Shown here: piece after piece, positions 23,043 to 35,381 of the stretch
Numbering within the stretch: the first letter of the stretch is position 1
Layout of the letters: each line of letters starts with the position of its first letter
Source: Pachyseris speciosa
Lineage: Eukaryota; Cnidaria; Anthozoa; Scleractinia; Pachyseridae
NCBI GenBank assembly: GCA_016490735.1
Contig: JAEMWC010000096.1
Location: forward strand, 1,451,001 to 1,515,000
Direction of reading: 5' to 3'
Length of the DNA: 64,000 bases
Program-made: the position numbers and the translations under genes
Notes under the pieces: model-generated
The model's input: only the letters and a program-made list of their open reading frames with translations
Told to the model about the DNA's origin: nothing
Database searches by the model: none

Positions 23043-24161
23043 ACACGGAGCGATCCTATAAAAGGCAAGGACACGCCCCCTTGAAGCACTTTGTTGGCTT
23101 CCTGTGCAATGGTGGAAAGTCAGAATAACGGTGTTTTTTCGTGTTTTTTCGTCAAAACAACGGAGTCATTTGGGTAGAATAATATAAGGTAAATGATAAA
23201 AATACAGTGAAAATAAAACCTATATTAACACTTTATATGATGGCTTTGGAAGACCAAAAACAATGAATTATCTTCGTCATCGCTGCACGTGGAACATTCA
23301 AATTTTGCCGCTAACTAAAATAACAAAGCTGATAGCTGCGAGCTATCTGTTTCCATTTATCTCAGCATGCTGAAAACGAAACGAAATCTGGTAAGTGGTG
23401 ATTTTGATTACCCTATGAACACAGACGGATTTTGGTGGGATATTTGAAATTATTCAGGTTTATGAGCGTTATGATGGTGCAAACAAAATGCAAATTGAAC
23501 AACACTGAGTTATTCCTCAAACTGTTCCATATTCAGTGCAAAGAAATTGGAAACAACAAGTACTACGAAGAAACAACAGAATGTGAAAAATGGCAAAGTG
23601 AGATTTCGCCTTAATAATGACGTTAGAAAGGAAATGGAAGACCCAAAGCCTTAAAACTGTAAAAGGTCGACTGAATTTTAACTGCAAGAGTTCAACAGCA
23701 GCTAATGTTGATCATACGAAATCTCTTTTAGATAACTCTCTGAGGAATAAACAATTCACTACTTGCACAATACCATAATGCACCTCTTTAACCCCCCCCC
23801 CCCCCCCAAAATTTTACATACTCATTGTTTGCAATTTCTCCTGGGACATGAACATGTCCCAAGAGTAATCTAAAACAATGCCTATGCAAATTTTGGGGGG
23901 TAAAAGAGGTGTATTATGAGATTTGTGCAAGTAGAGAATAAATAAAATATATTACCTTCGCAGTCTAATTGTATTTTTTTACGAATTTTAGTTTTCAAAT
24001 TTATTTCTCAACCGCAGAAAACCGGCACAAAAACAACTCGGCAAATCGCTAAAATTAGACTTGAGTGAATAAGCCAATCAAAAGGGAGCATTGGTCGTCC
24101 GTTGGAATTTGTGATTGACAGGCTGAACACCTCAGCCTCGTTGTATAGGATCGCTCCGTGT
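23043..24161. mobile_element. 1,119-bp MITE, second of a tandem pair
   Basis: The ends ACACGGAGCGATCCTATA and TATAGGATCGCTCCGTGT are perfect inverse copies, with TTAA at 23039-23042 and 24162-24165. It shares its left TTAA with the preceding copy and has the same orientation. It is longer mainly because of a nested 175-bp foldback at 23759-23933. Confidence 0.8.
23759..23933. mobile_element. 175-bp foldback nested in the second MITE
   Basis: The left arm CTACTTGCACAATACCATAA, with a CACCTCTTTAACC-type continuation, is matched in inverse by the right arm ending TTTGTGCAAGTAG. A poly-C run lies at the inner end of one arm, and a GGGACATGAACATGTCCC palindrome sits in the middle. The first MITE lacks this segment. 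Confidence 0.7.
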
Positions 24162-24324
24162 TTAAGGCGTTAATTTTTGCAAGGACCACCGTGACAAAAC
24201 AGAAGTACGGGATGCTATAAGTTGAATAATAAACGAAAATTAGAAACGCAAATTATACATACTTTTACTCCTATACTGTATAGGGATATATCCTTATACT
24301 GTATTATTAGGCTTGCTAGTTTTC

Positions 24325-24747
24325 GTTTATTATCAATGTTAAGCCCGAAAAGGGGGGGGGGGGCTATATTGCCTTCCCCACCCTCGGGAATTTGACTAAC
24401 AACCTGGGCCCCAGGGAGGGGACTTTTGAGTTTTTTTTGCGGGGTGGAATGGGACCAAGTTATATCGTCCTATGTGCCCGTCTGTGCGCAGGCCATCTTG
24501 GAATTGAAGTAGCGCGGCTAAAACCTTGAACGAAGGCTGTTTTTAATAGAGGTGAGCGGTTGCTATTATATATTTATACAAAAACTCTACTTCTCGCTGC
24601 CCATTTTCAAGGTGGGGATATTTGATCTGATTTGACCAAATTTTGGGACCCACAGTGGGGATTTTGACCAAAAATTGTTCTGAAAAGTCAAATGCCCCAC
24701 ATACGCCCCCTCCCCCACGCCCTCAGGCTTAACATTGATACATAAAC
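24325..24747. mobile_element. 423-bp TIR element, GTTTATTATCAATGTTAAGC
   Basis: Inverse ends GTTTATTATCAATGTTAAGC and GGCTTAACATTGATACATAA (then AC). The interior is G-rich near the left end and C-rich near the right end, with no coding frame. Confidence 0.6.
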
Positions 24748-24947
24748 TGAGAGCGAGAAATGTTGGCGTCAATACTATAAAACACTCCCTCAAAAGGCTG
24801 TGTCTGGCTGCTATAGCAAACATTTACAGTTTAACTATCAAAATCATTTTCGGTTCATGAGAGCAATATCACACTTTTGATCTTTTTTCACCAAATTCAA
24901 ACAAACTGTTTGCTCCATTCATAGGGTACCATTCCACCATAGGTGTA

Positions 24948-25424
24948 AATGAATGAATGAATGAATGAATGAATGGATGCGTATTTATATACCGCACATA
25001 TGACAATTCGGCGGTTTACAATTCTATCGAGTGAGATCAAACGTCAGCTTGTGAAGGCGCCTGTGGCTGCTGCTATCAGTCCATATTTGATCTCACTCGC
25101 CCACCCAACCCATGAATGAAATGTGAGGTGAAACTAGAGATAGACCACCACACCGGGAGCTACATGCCCTACTCTTTCCGATACTGAAGTATGTGGGTTC
25201 TTTAACGTCCCCTGCTAACCATGTAACACAGAAGATGCAAGAGACGGGGCCTACGGTTTATAGTCCTTATCCGAGAAGACTTGAATATCTAACCATTTGC
25301 AGATATGATTACAAAGGCAGCACATTCTCCTCAGTTATTTTAAGACCCTGAGTCTGGGCCTCGGACCTTCGACCTCCCACACAGACGACTGACACTCTAC
25401 CAACTAAGCTAACCAGGCGGCCGT
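24948..25424 (-). mobile_element. tRNA-derived SINE
   Basis: Read on the minus strand the head is CCTGGTTAGCTTAGTTGGTA (pol III A box) followed by GGTCCGAGGCCC (degenerate B box). An unrelated body of about 350 bp and a (CATT)n tail (AATG on the plus strand, 24948-24976) follow. The head-body-tail order is that of a tRNA-type SINE rather than a working tRNA gene. Confidence 0.75.
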
Positions 25425-25924
25425 ATCGACAAGAGCCATCATTCTTCTTTTAACAGAAACTATCCCTGAACTATCTTCCTTCTTGGCTTTTCGGCAAATA
25501 TAAGATTTCAGGAGCCAACTAATTATTGCGGGAAAAATCAGGTGCACGAACAGCTTGTGAATACGAGAAAACTTTCTGTCAACATTCTTTCCATTCTTTT
25601 ACAAAGCACTGTGCCAAAGAGGCTTAAAAGGGTACAGTTTTAGTAGCTTTTCAGTTTCTCTGAACGATGTCACAGGAATACAAAGTCTTCTGAATTATCA
25701 TTGAAATCGGTTTCCAGTATCCATTTGCCAAGAAAACAAGTATCAAAACGGCAAAACACAATTATATAAACTAATTTACAGATTGGGAGAAAAGCCTTTG
25801 TAGATTGTTGAAAATTTGTGCAATTAAACAGGAATTTAAAAACTTAGATAATAAATCTTAGGTGGAGAAGAAATTCTGTGCCAGTACATTTATCTCATTT
25901 GATTTGTTATAGCTATAATTTGTA
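25425..25924. other. no gene seen
   Basis: AT-rich sequence without recognisable frames or repeats, between the SINE and the 11.7-kb element. Confidence 0.4.
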
Positions 25925-26990
25925 GGCCCGGTTCAGACGCCGCACTTCACATGAGCCCAATCGAATTCGAATTTAGGCCGACCCAAATTAATTTAGACCG
26001 GCTGAATTGATTCAGATGCCAATCTTAATTCCAGGCGAACTGAATTCAATAAGGGTGAATCAAGTTTAGATCATATCAGCGCTGATACGTGTTGAACTCC
26101 CGTAAACATGGTATTAAAACAATAAGCAAACACGATCCAAAGCCGTCCTGTGAAAAATATAAAGGTCGGCAAAAAGGAGCAGAATGAGGCAAACAGCTCT
26201 AATCTATTTACATGTAACAGCAAGATTACAACTGATAAATTGTTTCAAATGCCGTACTTCACATGAACTTAAGAGCGTATCCAGGGGTAGACCAGGCAGG
26301 CGTGCTACATGTCATCTCACGGATTGCCACGAAACTTGATCAGAATTTAAGATTTACTCAAAAAACTAAAAACCCCAAAGCAGTTTGCATTTTGGATATT
26401 TCCGGGGGGAGCTAGACCACCCCCCCCCGGTTTTGTCATGAAAATCTAAGAAAAAATACCCTGAAATGAAGTAAAAACGGAGTGCTCTTAAATTTAGCCT
26501 TTTTAACCAATGACAATTTGGCTTTGCATGTAAACTTGCATATCTTTCCTGCATTCAAGGAAGCGGTAATTAGTCAATTTGATTGATACCTTGTCAATCA
26601 GTGGAGGTTAATAATTAACCATGCATTTAGGCTCCCCAAATTTAGCCGATTTCAAGGCAAAATATCTCCAATGGCCATTTCGCTGCTGTAAAGATTGTAG
26701 CATCCCAGTTTAACTAAGCATTCCGTCTCTTAAAATCAGTAGAAAAATTTTTGGGCAATGCTATTTTTTTGCTGTGAACATCGACTAAAAATCTTACCTA
26801 GCGAGAGCAATTTTGACTTTCTGTTGACTTATAAATGAAATAAAATTATTGTCTTGATACTCGATTCCGTTAACAATAACTGAAATTGTTTAGCTTCTGG
26901 AAAGGTCGATTAATTCATAAAGAAAATAACAAAGAGAAAATGTCAATCCAAAGGGTAATTCTATTAAATGTAACCTAATTAATGATCGCA
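25925..26990. repeat. left inverted arm of the 11.7-kb element
   Basis: It begins GGCCCGGTTCAGAC. The stretch 26270-26790 (from AAGAGCGTATCC through GGGCAATGCTATTTTTTTGC) is nearly identical to the inverse of 36640-37143. The outermost 345 bp are more diverged but repeat TTCACATGA-type motifs found in the right arm. Confidence 0.8.
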
Positions 26991-27403
26991 TAAACATACC
27001 TACGTGTCTTGCTGATGAGCACGAGACGTTCATCGAGTTTTTAACGACTTTATAAAATAGGGAAAAAATGCCTTAAGTTTTACACAGTTTGTATTGCCTT
27101 TGATATTTATATTCTGATTTTTTCGCCACCCGACCAGGCAGGAGCTGTCGGCTGTTTCATTGGCATGCGAGTAGATGGCGTGACAAGAATTCTGACACTA
27201 AAGGAAATTTTTTTGTTGGTATTATTTGGGATATATTTAAATAACAAAGTAACTTTAACGTATCGAATTTGAAAACAGCTGATTGAGAAGCAGGGTAGAA
27301 GACAGTTTTTATTTGATACAGGGTATTAAAATTTAACGAGTTCGTATTGTGTGACAAGTTACACAGCGGTGGTCGACTGCAATCTGCAATCGCGGATCAC
27401 ACT

Positions 27404-30400
27404 ATGGCTCAGCTTTGCTGTTCCTTAGGAGCCTATTGTGATAGCAAATGTGACCTTTCTTCCCGGCTTCTTGGCCAAAATCAGCTGGTACCGCTCAGTG
27501 TTTGTACAAATAACATAAAGCCTCATCTGAGAGGGATCAAGGTAGCGCAGACGTGGGTTTCATCCGAGAAGGAACTCATACTCGCACGTGTTGGTTTGTT
27601 CGACACGGATGGTAACCAATTTACAATTTGCCCCAAACATCGGGCTGAGCTGGGCGTCAAATTCAGACCTAAAAAGAAATGTCAGCATCCACTGCATGGC
27701 CATCGGAAAAGCAAACCGGACAGAGGAGTGAATCTTAAAATGTCAAAGGAAATCAAGGCGAAGTGGAATACAGTTGTTCCAATTGGTGCACGTAAAAGCT
27801 TATTTGATATACGTACGTCTGGAGTTGGATAAGTCTGAAACAAAATCAAAGGCTCCTGTGAGCCAGCTCATGGATGTATCTCGCTGCATTAACTGCGATC
27901 TGCACTTTAACCTAGTAATGCACCCTCTCGCAGCTGTATTTTTTCGATGCCACCATTAGGCTCCCCTAAAAGAGTGCGTTGCGTGACATCCCGGAAAAGC
28001 GGTATCTGACATTTGCAGACTGCAGACTGCAGACTATAGTTTTGTTTCCCAGCGATTTTTATTTAGAGCGGTTTCCTACGAAAGTCTTGTACATTTTCGT
28101 GTAAAACCAGGGATCTTAGGAGGTTCGAGGCGGCGAAAACCGGAAGCGGCATTGGATTTTTTTGGCAAAAATCGGTAAAGTTATCCTTTCCCAATCTTTT
28201 AAATAAGCCTGGTCAGTTTAAGTTATGAGAGGCTCCAAATACGTACCCAGGGTCTGGTGCTTGTGTGGATATTGCGATTGGGCTGGATAGGGTATCTAGG
28301 GTATAAAGTAGACAGATTTTTGTATCACACAAACGTACGCACCGGGCTCATCAAGTTATCTTTTATGTGAAAAGTGAAAGAAAGAACCCGTACAAACCAC
28401 TTGTGTACAAACCAACAAACACATGACACATAAACTACAATTACAAACAGGTATTTGTAGACAATGCCGCGGTGACCACAGTCACGCGATGAAAGATATT
28501 CAGCTGCCAATAGCTGAGCCCACTGTTTCTGTCGTGGAGGCTGATCACACTGAGGAAACTACTGTCACAGAGGTACTCGTGAGACAAAGTCCTGATTTAG
28601 AGTGCACAGTGGAACCCGAACTTGAGGTGCCTGAACAACCACCGCCTTTAGAACCAGTACACTTGCAGTTTCAAGACGAAGCTTCAAGTGAGGTATGCAT
28701 ATTTACTGCGGGGTTAAGTATCAGTCAATTCCAAAAGCGTCCACCCCCGCACTGCCCTCCTTAGGAAAACACCCGGGCATTTGACGTTTTTGGACATTTT
28801 TGATCAAATGCCCCGCTGTGTTCCAGTTTAGACGGTCAAATGCCCCACTGTCAGGGCCTCAAAAAGGGCAAATCAAGTGTAAATCTATAGCAAATCACTC
28901 GTTGCATGAAGCATTTTGGCACGCTCCCCGCTCATAATGAATATTTCATTCTAAAATCGCTTACCTTTTTCAAACCAAATCCGAAAAATTGTGCGCCGAA
29001 ACTCTTTTCCGATGTCTTTTGTCGGCATTCCAAGCTTTGAATAAAGGCATATGAACTGTATATTTAGTAAACAACGGAAAACCTATGCGGAATCTTGAAG
29101 TGAAGGCTCTCGTGGTGAATGAATGAATGAATGAATGAAAATTTGCGGCGAAAGTCGCGCGAAACCCTTTACCTGGCGACCACCGTCCAATGTTTAGCCG
29201 TTAGTCAAATGCCCCACTGTGCGGGGTATCAAATACCCGAGGTATGCCCGGGGGAGGGGGAATGTGCGCTTTTGGAATTGACTGACACATTATAGCCAGG
29301 CTTCTTTGGCTTCACTAATGCCACTTCTACTTCTCCAACAATGAAAATATATCGTCAGACTTCTCATATGAAACTCGCACCAAGATCACCGAGAGTGTGT
29401 GGTCCTTTATTAATTTTCTTAGTCGAGGTAACGTGTTTGAAAGGCCCTGAAGTACGGTGTGTCATGTCTCATTCCAGGATATGTATCGATATACAAGTAA
29501 ATCTCACATGAGTCAATTAATTTAGTTCAGTATGGGGCATACCACAACTTATTGATGTGATGAAGTAATATAAACTCGTTTGTATTTTCCTTCGACAATT
29601 TACTTGCATTATCTTTTTGTTCCAGCCAAGTGATCAGAATTCCGACATCTTCTCATCATCATCGCAGGGATCTTTAGCCCAGGGTGAGACATCACACGAA
29701 TGGCAGCCAACACCTCACGTTGAACATCAGCTACAGCTATAGTTACCTACAGCTATAGTTACCTGATCAAAACAAGCGATGGGCGTGTCAGCCCTGTCAG
29801 GTCACAATGCAAGTCGGATGTTATGAGTATTTCATCTTCTACCCAACGATATTACAGAAAGAAAGCCAAACAGGCAGTTGAAATTGTTTTAAACGCCATC
29901 GCCCCAGGAAATTCGTCTTGGCTGTTACAGCAGGTGCTGAGCAAACATCAAAGAGTGCAAGGTGTTGATGCTGCTTTAGAAGAAGATGCCATAGTAGCTA
30001 GACTAGTTGAGCTGTACAACGATGCAAACTCTTGGTCCACCCGCCAACAGATTCTTTCCATCTTCGCTAGCGACTATTCTAAGACAGAACTTTTGCAACT
30101 CGTACCAGGGTTGACAAAATTTAGAATTGATGAAGCGAGAAAACATGCCTTCCAGACAAAACCTGGACAGCCAATTGAGCCACCCACCATCACAAGGACA
30201 AGACTAGACCCTGTGAAAGTGGATCATTTCTTAGATTTCATATCGAGCCCCACATTTCTTCAAGATGTGGCATATGGAATGAAAACCTTAAAATTATCAA
30301 GTGGTGAAAACGTTGAGATCCCAAATGTGGTCAGAACAGTTATTTCATCACGCCTCGTCCAGTTATATTCGTCTTACTGCGCTGAATCTAGCGTTGAACC

Positions 30401-33400
30401 TCTGGGCCGTTCTACACTGTTCAGTATCATTAAGGTAAGATTTCAAACACATTTCATGTCATGTCTTTTAGTTGACATTCAAATTCTATGAGGGGATAAA
30501 ATAGGGTCAGCATTCGCATTTTCAAATATATGGGTCTTTAACACTGATTACCGCTTTGGCAGTTTCTGGTCAACCAGCATCGGATGTGTTTGCTTTCATA
30601 AAGCATAGTGCATAAGCTTTGTCTATTTTTGTGTTATTCGGAATTGTCAACGAACATAACTGAGGTTTTTCTCAGGTGAAGAAAACGGACGATAGTTAGT
30701 AAAATCATCTCGTTTACTTAAATTGCATCCCAGAGAAGCTGGGATGTTCATTTATAGAAAGTACGATTTATTTGCTTGATCCATATGTAGCTTGTCGTGA
30801 ACCTAAACCCAAAAATTTGTTTCGCTAAAATAAATCTTTGCACCTGTTTGAAACGCATTGCGCCTGTTTTTTTTTTTTTTTTTACCAAATCTTGACTAGT
30901 TATTTTGACTTTTGTAGGGTGTTAAAGTTGCAAAATCTGGCCTTCGTCTGCCCCACGACCGAGTCAGAAGGGGCTTGGGTCTATTATCAATTTGAGGTCA
31001 CAAACTGATTTACATCGCATTAAAGGCCATGTTACACGAGGCAATTTTTCTTGCAACTGGCAACGCAACAAACGTTGCGTTCCAAGTTGCGAGAAAAAAT
31101 TCACGTGTAACACCCCATTTTGCAACTGCAATTGTTGCGTTGCGAGTTGCGAGAAAAGTAGAACGACCCTCTACTTTTCGCAACGTTGCGAGACAAGTTG
31201 CTTGCGTGTGACATCCCCTCTGCAACTCGCAACAACAATTTTGTCAGAATAGGCCAATCAGAGCTCATCTTTCGCTCGCGGGAGATTTCAAGATGGTGTC
31301 CGCCATCTTGTTTGTTATTGTACGCGTTGCAAGTTGCGAAAAAAGTTGCAAACGTGTAACATACCCTCTGCAACTTGAAAGGTTTTTTATTCGTCATCGT
31401 TGCGTTGCGAGTTGCAAGAAAAATTGCCTCGTGTAACATGGCCTTAAGTCTTTGTAGACATGCATGCAAAGCAGTTTGTGACGTCAAATCGAGAATAGAC
31501 CCAAGCCCCTTCTGACTCGGTTGTGGGGCTGACGAGGGCCAAATTTTGCAACTTTAAAACCCTACAAAAGTCAAAATAAGTAGTCAAGATTTGGCAAAAA
31601 AAAAAGGCGCAAGACGTTTCAAACAGGTGCAAAGATATATTTTAGCGAAAAAGATTTTTGGGTTTAGGTGCACTTTAAAATCTTAGTTTAGTGCATTTGA
31701 TCAGTCTTAGTATGGAGTTTATACTCTTTTACGGCTTATCCTAATATCCTTTTCTTTCTTATTTAAATTTAAATTGATTACAATTTAAAAATTGGAATCA
31801 ATCGATCCATCATTTCCAATCAATCAATATTGTATATAGCAGCAACCGTAAAGACAGCTTACTCAGAAAGAACAGAGTTGCTATGCCGTGCAAATGATCG
31901 TACAAAGATCAACATACCAACAGCATTCTGTGCATTTCGGAATTGACGTGCATTCGCGTTTTTTAAACAAAGAGAACGCAGGAAGAATAATAGGTGAGGG
32001 GGGCGGGGGATCAATAATAAAATCACGTTTACTGTACAACAGACAGCTGGTGCTTCAATGCATGGGTACCTGTTCCACCTTTTTCCTTTTTTTATGTGCT
32101 TTTCCAGTTTTATTGTGTTAGTGATTATCAATAGTCTTTATTTCGTAGGTTTGTGCAGCATCTCAAAAAAAGTCTCTAGCTGGGCTTGACAGCACTCAAA
32201 GCGATGGAGTAAATGCAGTGTCGACGCTTGAGGAAATAACTAGGACACTTTGCCAATGCGGTAAATATGCCAAGAAAAATACCATGCGATTGATTTGCCT
32301 CCTTGGTTCCTTATGCATCGATGTTTAATTTTGTTTTATCCAGGTCTCAAAGATACGGAACAAATGAAAGAAATCCTTAGTCGTCTCAGGGCAGGAAAGC
32401 GCTACCTTTCCTCTGATTTCAAAATACACATCTCAAGAGAAACACCATGCACTGACCACTGCAGCGTTTACGCATTGAGCAGTGCAGATGCCACTGAGTA
32501 CTGCGGGGGACCTGTTCACATCACCACAACATGAGCTGTGACCGTTGTGATGATTCGAAAAACGCAATTGTGGATCTTCAGTTGGCATTATCTGAACTAC
32601 ATTTTAGGTAAGGTATTTAAGCAAGTCATTCGCTTCTCCTAACCTTACCACAAAGTTCGCCTGTGAGATTTATATTTATTCACTAAAGGAAGAGTGAGGG
32701 AACTAAGCCGAGTCCACAGTGAGGACAGTCTTCATTCAAATTGCATTTGATTCTGCAGTAATCATTTACGATCTTTCTATTTTTTAATACAGTGATCCTG
32801 AAAAGCGGGAGGAACTGCAGCATGATATGGAAAATGCGATACCAAAACTCGAAGCTTGGAAATCGCATATCTTGCGTGCAGTTCACCAAGACGCCGCCAA
32901 AAATGCTGTTATTGACAAGCTTGCATCAAACCAAGTTCTCTTGATCATGGACTGGGCAATGAAGTTTTTGCCCACATGTTTTAGAGAGACCCAAAGAGAC
33001 TGGTTTGGCAAGAAGGGGAAGCCTTGGCATGTCTGCGTTGCAATCACTAAGGCTGCAAATGAGGAAATTGAGGTACTTTTACTGCGGGACTTAACCTGAA
33101 CACCGTTTTAGCGTCGCTTAACATGGGTCTGACGTTATGTGTATCTCGTTCGCGTTTCAAGCAATCTACAATGCCTATGCTCATCCCACGAGGCCGTATT
33201 ATGGGATATTTTGTGAATTTTTTGGTGATTTTTGGGCATATTTGGGAAGAGGTAATTTTTTTTCTCAAAGGATTTCTTAAATTTAGAGAAATAGGGAATA
33301 TAGGTCTACAATTGGAATTTGGAGTGGAAAATAGTAAATGGACACCAAAATATAAATAAAGTATTATTATTACTATTATTATTATTATTATTATTATTAT

Positions 33401-35056
33401 TAAAAACAGTTCCCCAGCAACCTTCAGTGCCCTTGTGGGGTGTCAACTGTCTGGTGGTGTTTCAGAACATTTTGTACATTTTATCCCTTCTTTAAACTCC
33501 TTAAAATTTCACTCCAATTCAACTTAGAAGTGCCACCTTAAGGGGAAGGATGTCAATACGGGTACGAAAATTCCACTATTCTTGCCTTTTAGTCAAAAAT
33601 GAGGACCAGATTTCGCTGCCTCTGTAGAAAGCTAACTCAGTTTTGTCAGTGTGCTACAAGACTTCAAAACATTTTATGTGGCTTTCGGAATGACATTCGT
33701 GTCAGAGACCGTAATTTACCTTTCATGTTTTTGTTTTAGACGAGAACCTATCTTCACCTCTTCGAAGAGTGCATCCAAAACTGGTTTGCTGTGGCATCCA
33801 TCATTGAACATACTTTGTCCTTCCTCAAAATCCTGAATCCCGATATAACTGAGGTGTTTTTAAGGTCAGACAACGCTGGCTGCTGTCATTGCGCCTACCT
33901 ACTTCTGTCTCTTCCAAGCCTAGGTGATCGCGTTGGAGTAAAGATCTCTCGTTACGACTACAGCGAACCTCAGGCAAGCAAAGACATCTGCGGCCGTCGC
34001 ATCGCAGCCGTCAAAAGCCACATACGACGGTATGTCAACGAGGGCAATGATGTCAAGAGCGCAGAAGACATGAAAAAAGCAATTGAGTCATACGGCGGAG
34101 TGAAGGGCTGTTATGCGGCAGTGTGTGAAGTTAAATCGTCTGCACAAACAATGACAAAACACACCATGCAGGGGGTGCAGTCATTACATAATTTTTCTTA
34201 TGAAGCGGGAGGAATGAGAGCGTGGCATGCCTATAATGTAGGGCCTGGCAAGTACTTTGATGGAAAGAAGTTGGCACGGTTCGGCACTCCCCAGGGCCCA
34301 ACAAAGATGCAAATAAAACAACCCTTCAGTCAGCCAAGTGTACCAGCTGGTGTGTACCTTGCAAGAGCAGCAACCACAAGATCTCAGCCTGGCCCATCTC
34401 AGCTGCCTAGCTCTGACCAAGGAAGCATGGAGGAGAATGATCCTCTGCAGTTTTTGTGTCCTGAGGAAGGGTGCATTAAAATGTACCAGTCCTTTGCTGC
34501 TCTCCAAAAACACTTGGATGTCGGCAAGCATATAGTAAAGCTAGAGCGAGAATCAGTCTATGATGAAATCAAACGAAAATGGGCTGAAACCTGCATAACA
34601 GTAAGTGGTAGCTACATTCATGCTGAGCCCTCTTCGTCGGCAGCGCAAAATACCGGGGCTTCTATCCCAGAAACACAAGAAGAAGAAGGATGGGCGCTTC
34701 GTAAAACTAGGAAATCTGTGGTCTTCTCTGAAAAGGCAAAAAACTACCTACGTGAGGTCTTCTTTAAAGGAGAAGAAACCGGTAAAAAGGCTAATGGCTC
34801 AGAAGTGGCTACAAGGATGAGAACACTGAGGACTGCCAACGGGGAGAAGATGTTTGGCAAAACTGATTGGTTAACAGAACAGCAAATCACCCGGTATTTC
34901 AGCAGGCTCTCCGCTCTCAATAAAAGTGGCCAATTACAACGCGAGGAGATAGCCAGTAAGGCAAGTGATGAGGAAGGTGATGATGTTGATGACCTCGTGG
35001 CTGAAGCGGATATGGTACGAACAAGGCGGCAAATAAGGAGAGATCTGGAACTGTAG
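27404..35056 (+). CDS. transposase-like protein with Cys/His-rich N-terminus and C2H2 finger (8 exons)
   Basis: Exons: 27404-27812, 28451-28692, 29626-29683, 29743-30434 (start tentative), 32149-32260, 32344-32607, 32793-33072, 33740-35056. All phases agree except one missing base near 32,515 (between YCGG and CSHHHNMSCDRCD). The N-terminus has spaced Cys/His (CCSLGAYC, CPKHRAELG, CQHPLHGH), probably metal-binding. A helical middle carries SCDRCD. The last two exons hold MDWAMKFLP (Asp at 32950), RSDNAGC (Asp at 33869) and KDICGRR (Asp at 33983). These are spaced like the acidic residues of an RNase H-like nuclease, so a DDE/D-type transposase is my inference. A C2H2 finger (CPEEGC to KHLDVGKH) and a homeodomain-like end (DWLTEQQITRYFSRL) follow. 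I know relatives only as uncharacterised animal proteins. The gene lies between inverted arms, which supports a transposition role. Confidence 0.7.
28721..29285. mobile_element. 565-bp MITE in intron 2 of the element gene
   Basis: The ends TCAGTCAATTCCAAAAGCG and CGCTTTTGGAATTGACTGA are inverse copies. Inner CAAATGCCCC(A/G)CTGT motifs repeat in both directions. It contains four AATG units at 29117-29138. Confidence 0.7.
30795..31676. mobile_element. foldback MITE split by a second MITE
   Basis: The outer arms, ACCTAAACCCAAAAAT with TTTCGCTAAAATA at left and the inverse at 31635-31676, match the uninterrupted copy at 40745-41181. Shared inner motifs are GACCGAGTCAGAAGGGG, GGGTCTATT and GTGACGTCAAAT. 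A 421-bp element (31024-31444) sits at the centre. Confidence 0.75.
31024..31444. mobile_element. 421-bp MITE with TAA target duplication (Harbinger-like)
   Basis: Perfect inverted ends AGGCCATGTTACACGAGGCA and TGCCTCGTGTAACATGGCCT, bordered by TAA on both sides (31021-31023 and 31445-31447). The uninterrupted relative at 40745-41181 has a single TAA at the same spot (its inverse reads GCGGTAAGTCTTTG), which confirms the insertion. Inner repeats are variants of GTTGCGAGTTGC. Confidence 0.8.
33362..33401. repeat. ATT microsatellite
   Basis: A run of TTA/ATT units preceded by TATAAATAAAGTA, like the 3' tail of a LINE. It lies in the intron before the last exon of the element gene. Confidence 0.75.
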
Positions 35057-35121
35057 AGTGTTATCAATGTATTTAGAGCTAGTCGTTCTCGAAAGTGAAA
35101 TTTCAGTGGGAAAGAGAAAAT

Positions 35122-35205
35122 GAGGGATGGCGTAGTGGTGAGAGCACTCGCCTCCCACCAATGTGGCCCGGGTTCGATTCCCAGACTCGACGTCATATGT
35201 GGGCT

Positions 35206-35249
<44 letters not shown>

Positions 35250-35381
35250 CGGGTACTCCGGTTTTCCCCTCTCCACAAAAACCAACATTTCCAAATTCCA
35301 ATTTCATCTGCTTGTAAAGCGCATTTGATCATATATACATGGAAAATGCGCTATATAAGTTCTAAAATTATTAAATTATTA
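35122..35381 (+). mobile_element. tRNA-derived SINE
   Basis: The head GGATGGCGTAGTGGTGAGAG (A box) and GGTTCGATTCC (B box, 35171-35181) are typical of a tRNA promoter. A body with CTCCGAGAGGTTTTTCTCCG and an AT-rich tail (TTATTAAATTATTA) follow. A second copy lies inverted at 51634-51815, and the shared body proves a dispersed family. Confidence 0.8.

Noticed and set aside
24948..25424. tRNA gene on the minus strand
   Set aside because: A and B boxes are present, but no cloverleaf can be completed and a long body plus CATT tail follows; it is a SINE.
33123..33359. 78-residue plus-strand frame
   Set aside because: It lies in an intron with a LINE-like tail and microsatellite and has no recognisable motif.
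35122..35200. tRNA gene on the plus strand
   Set aside because: Same reasoning; a second copy with the same body at 51.7 kb shows a dispersed SINE.
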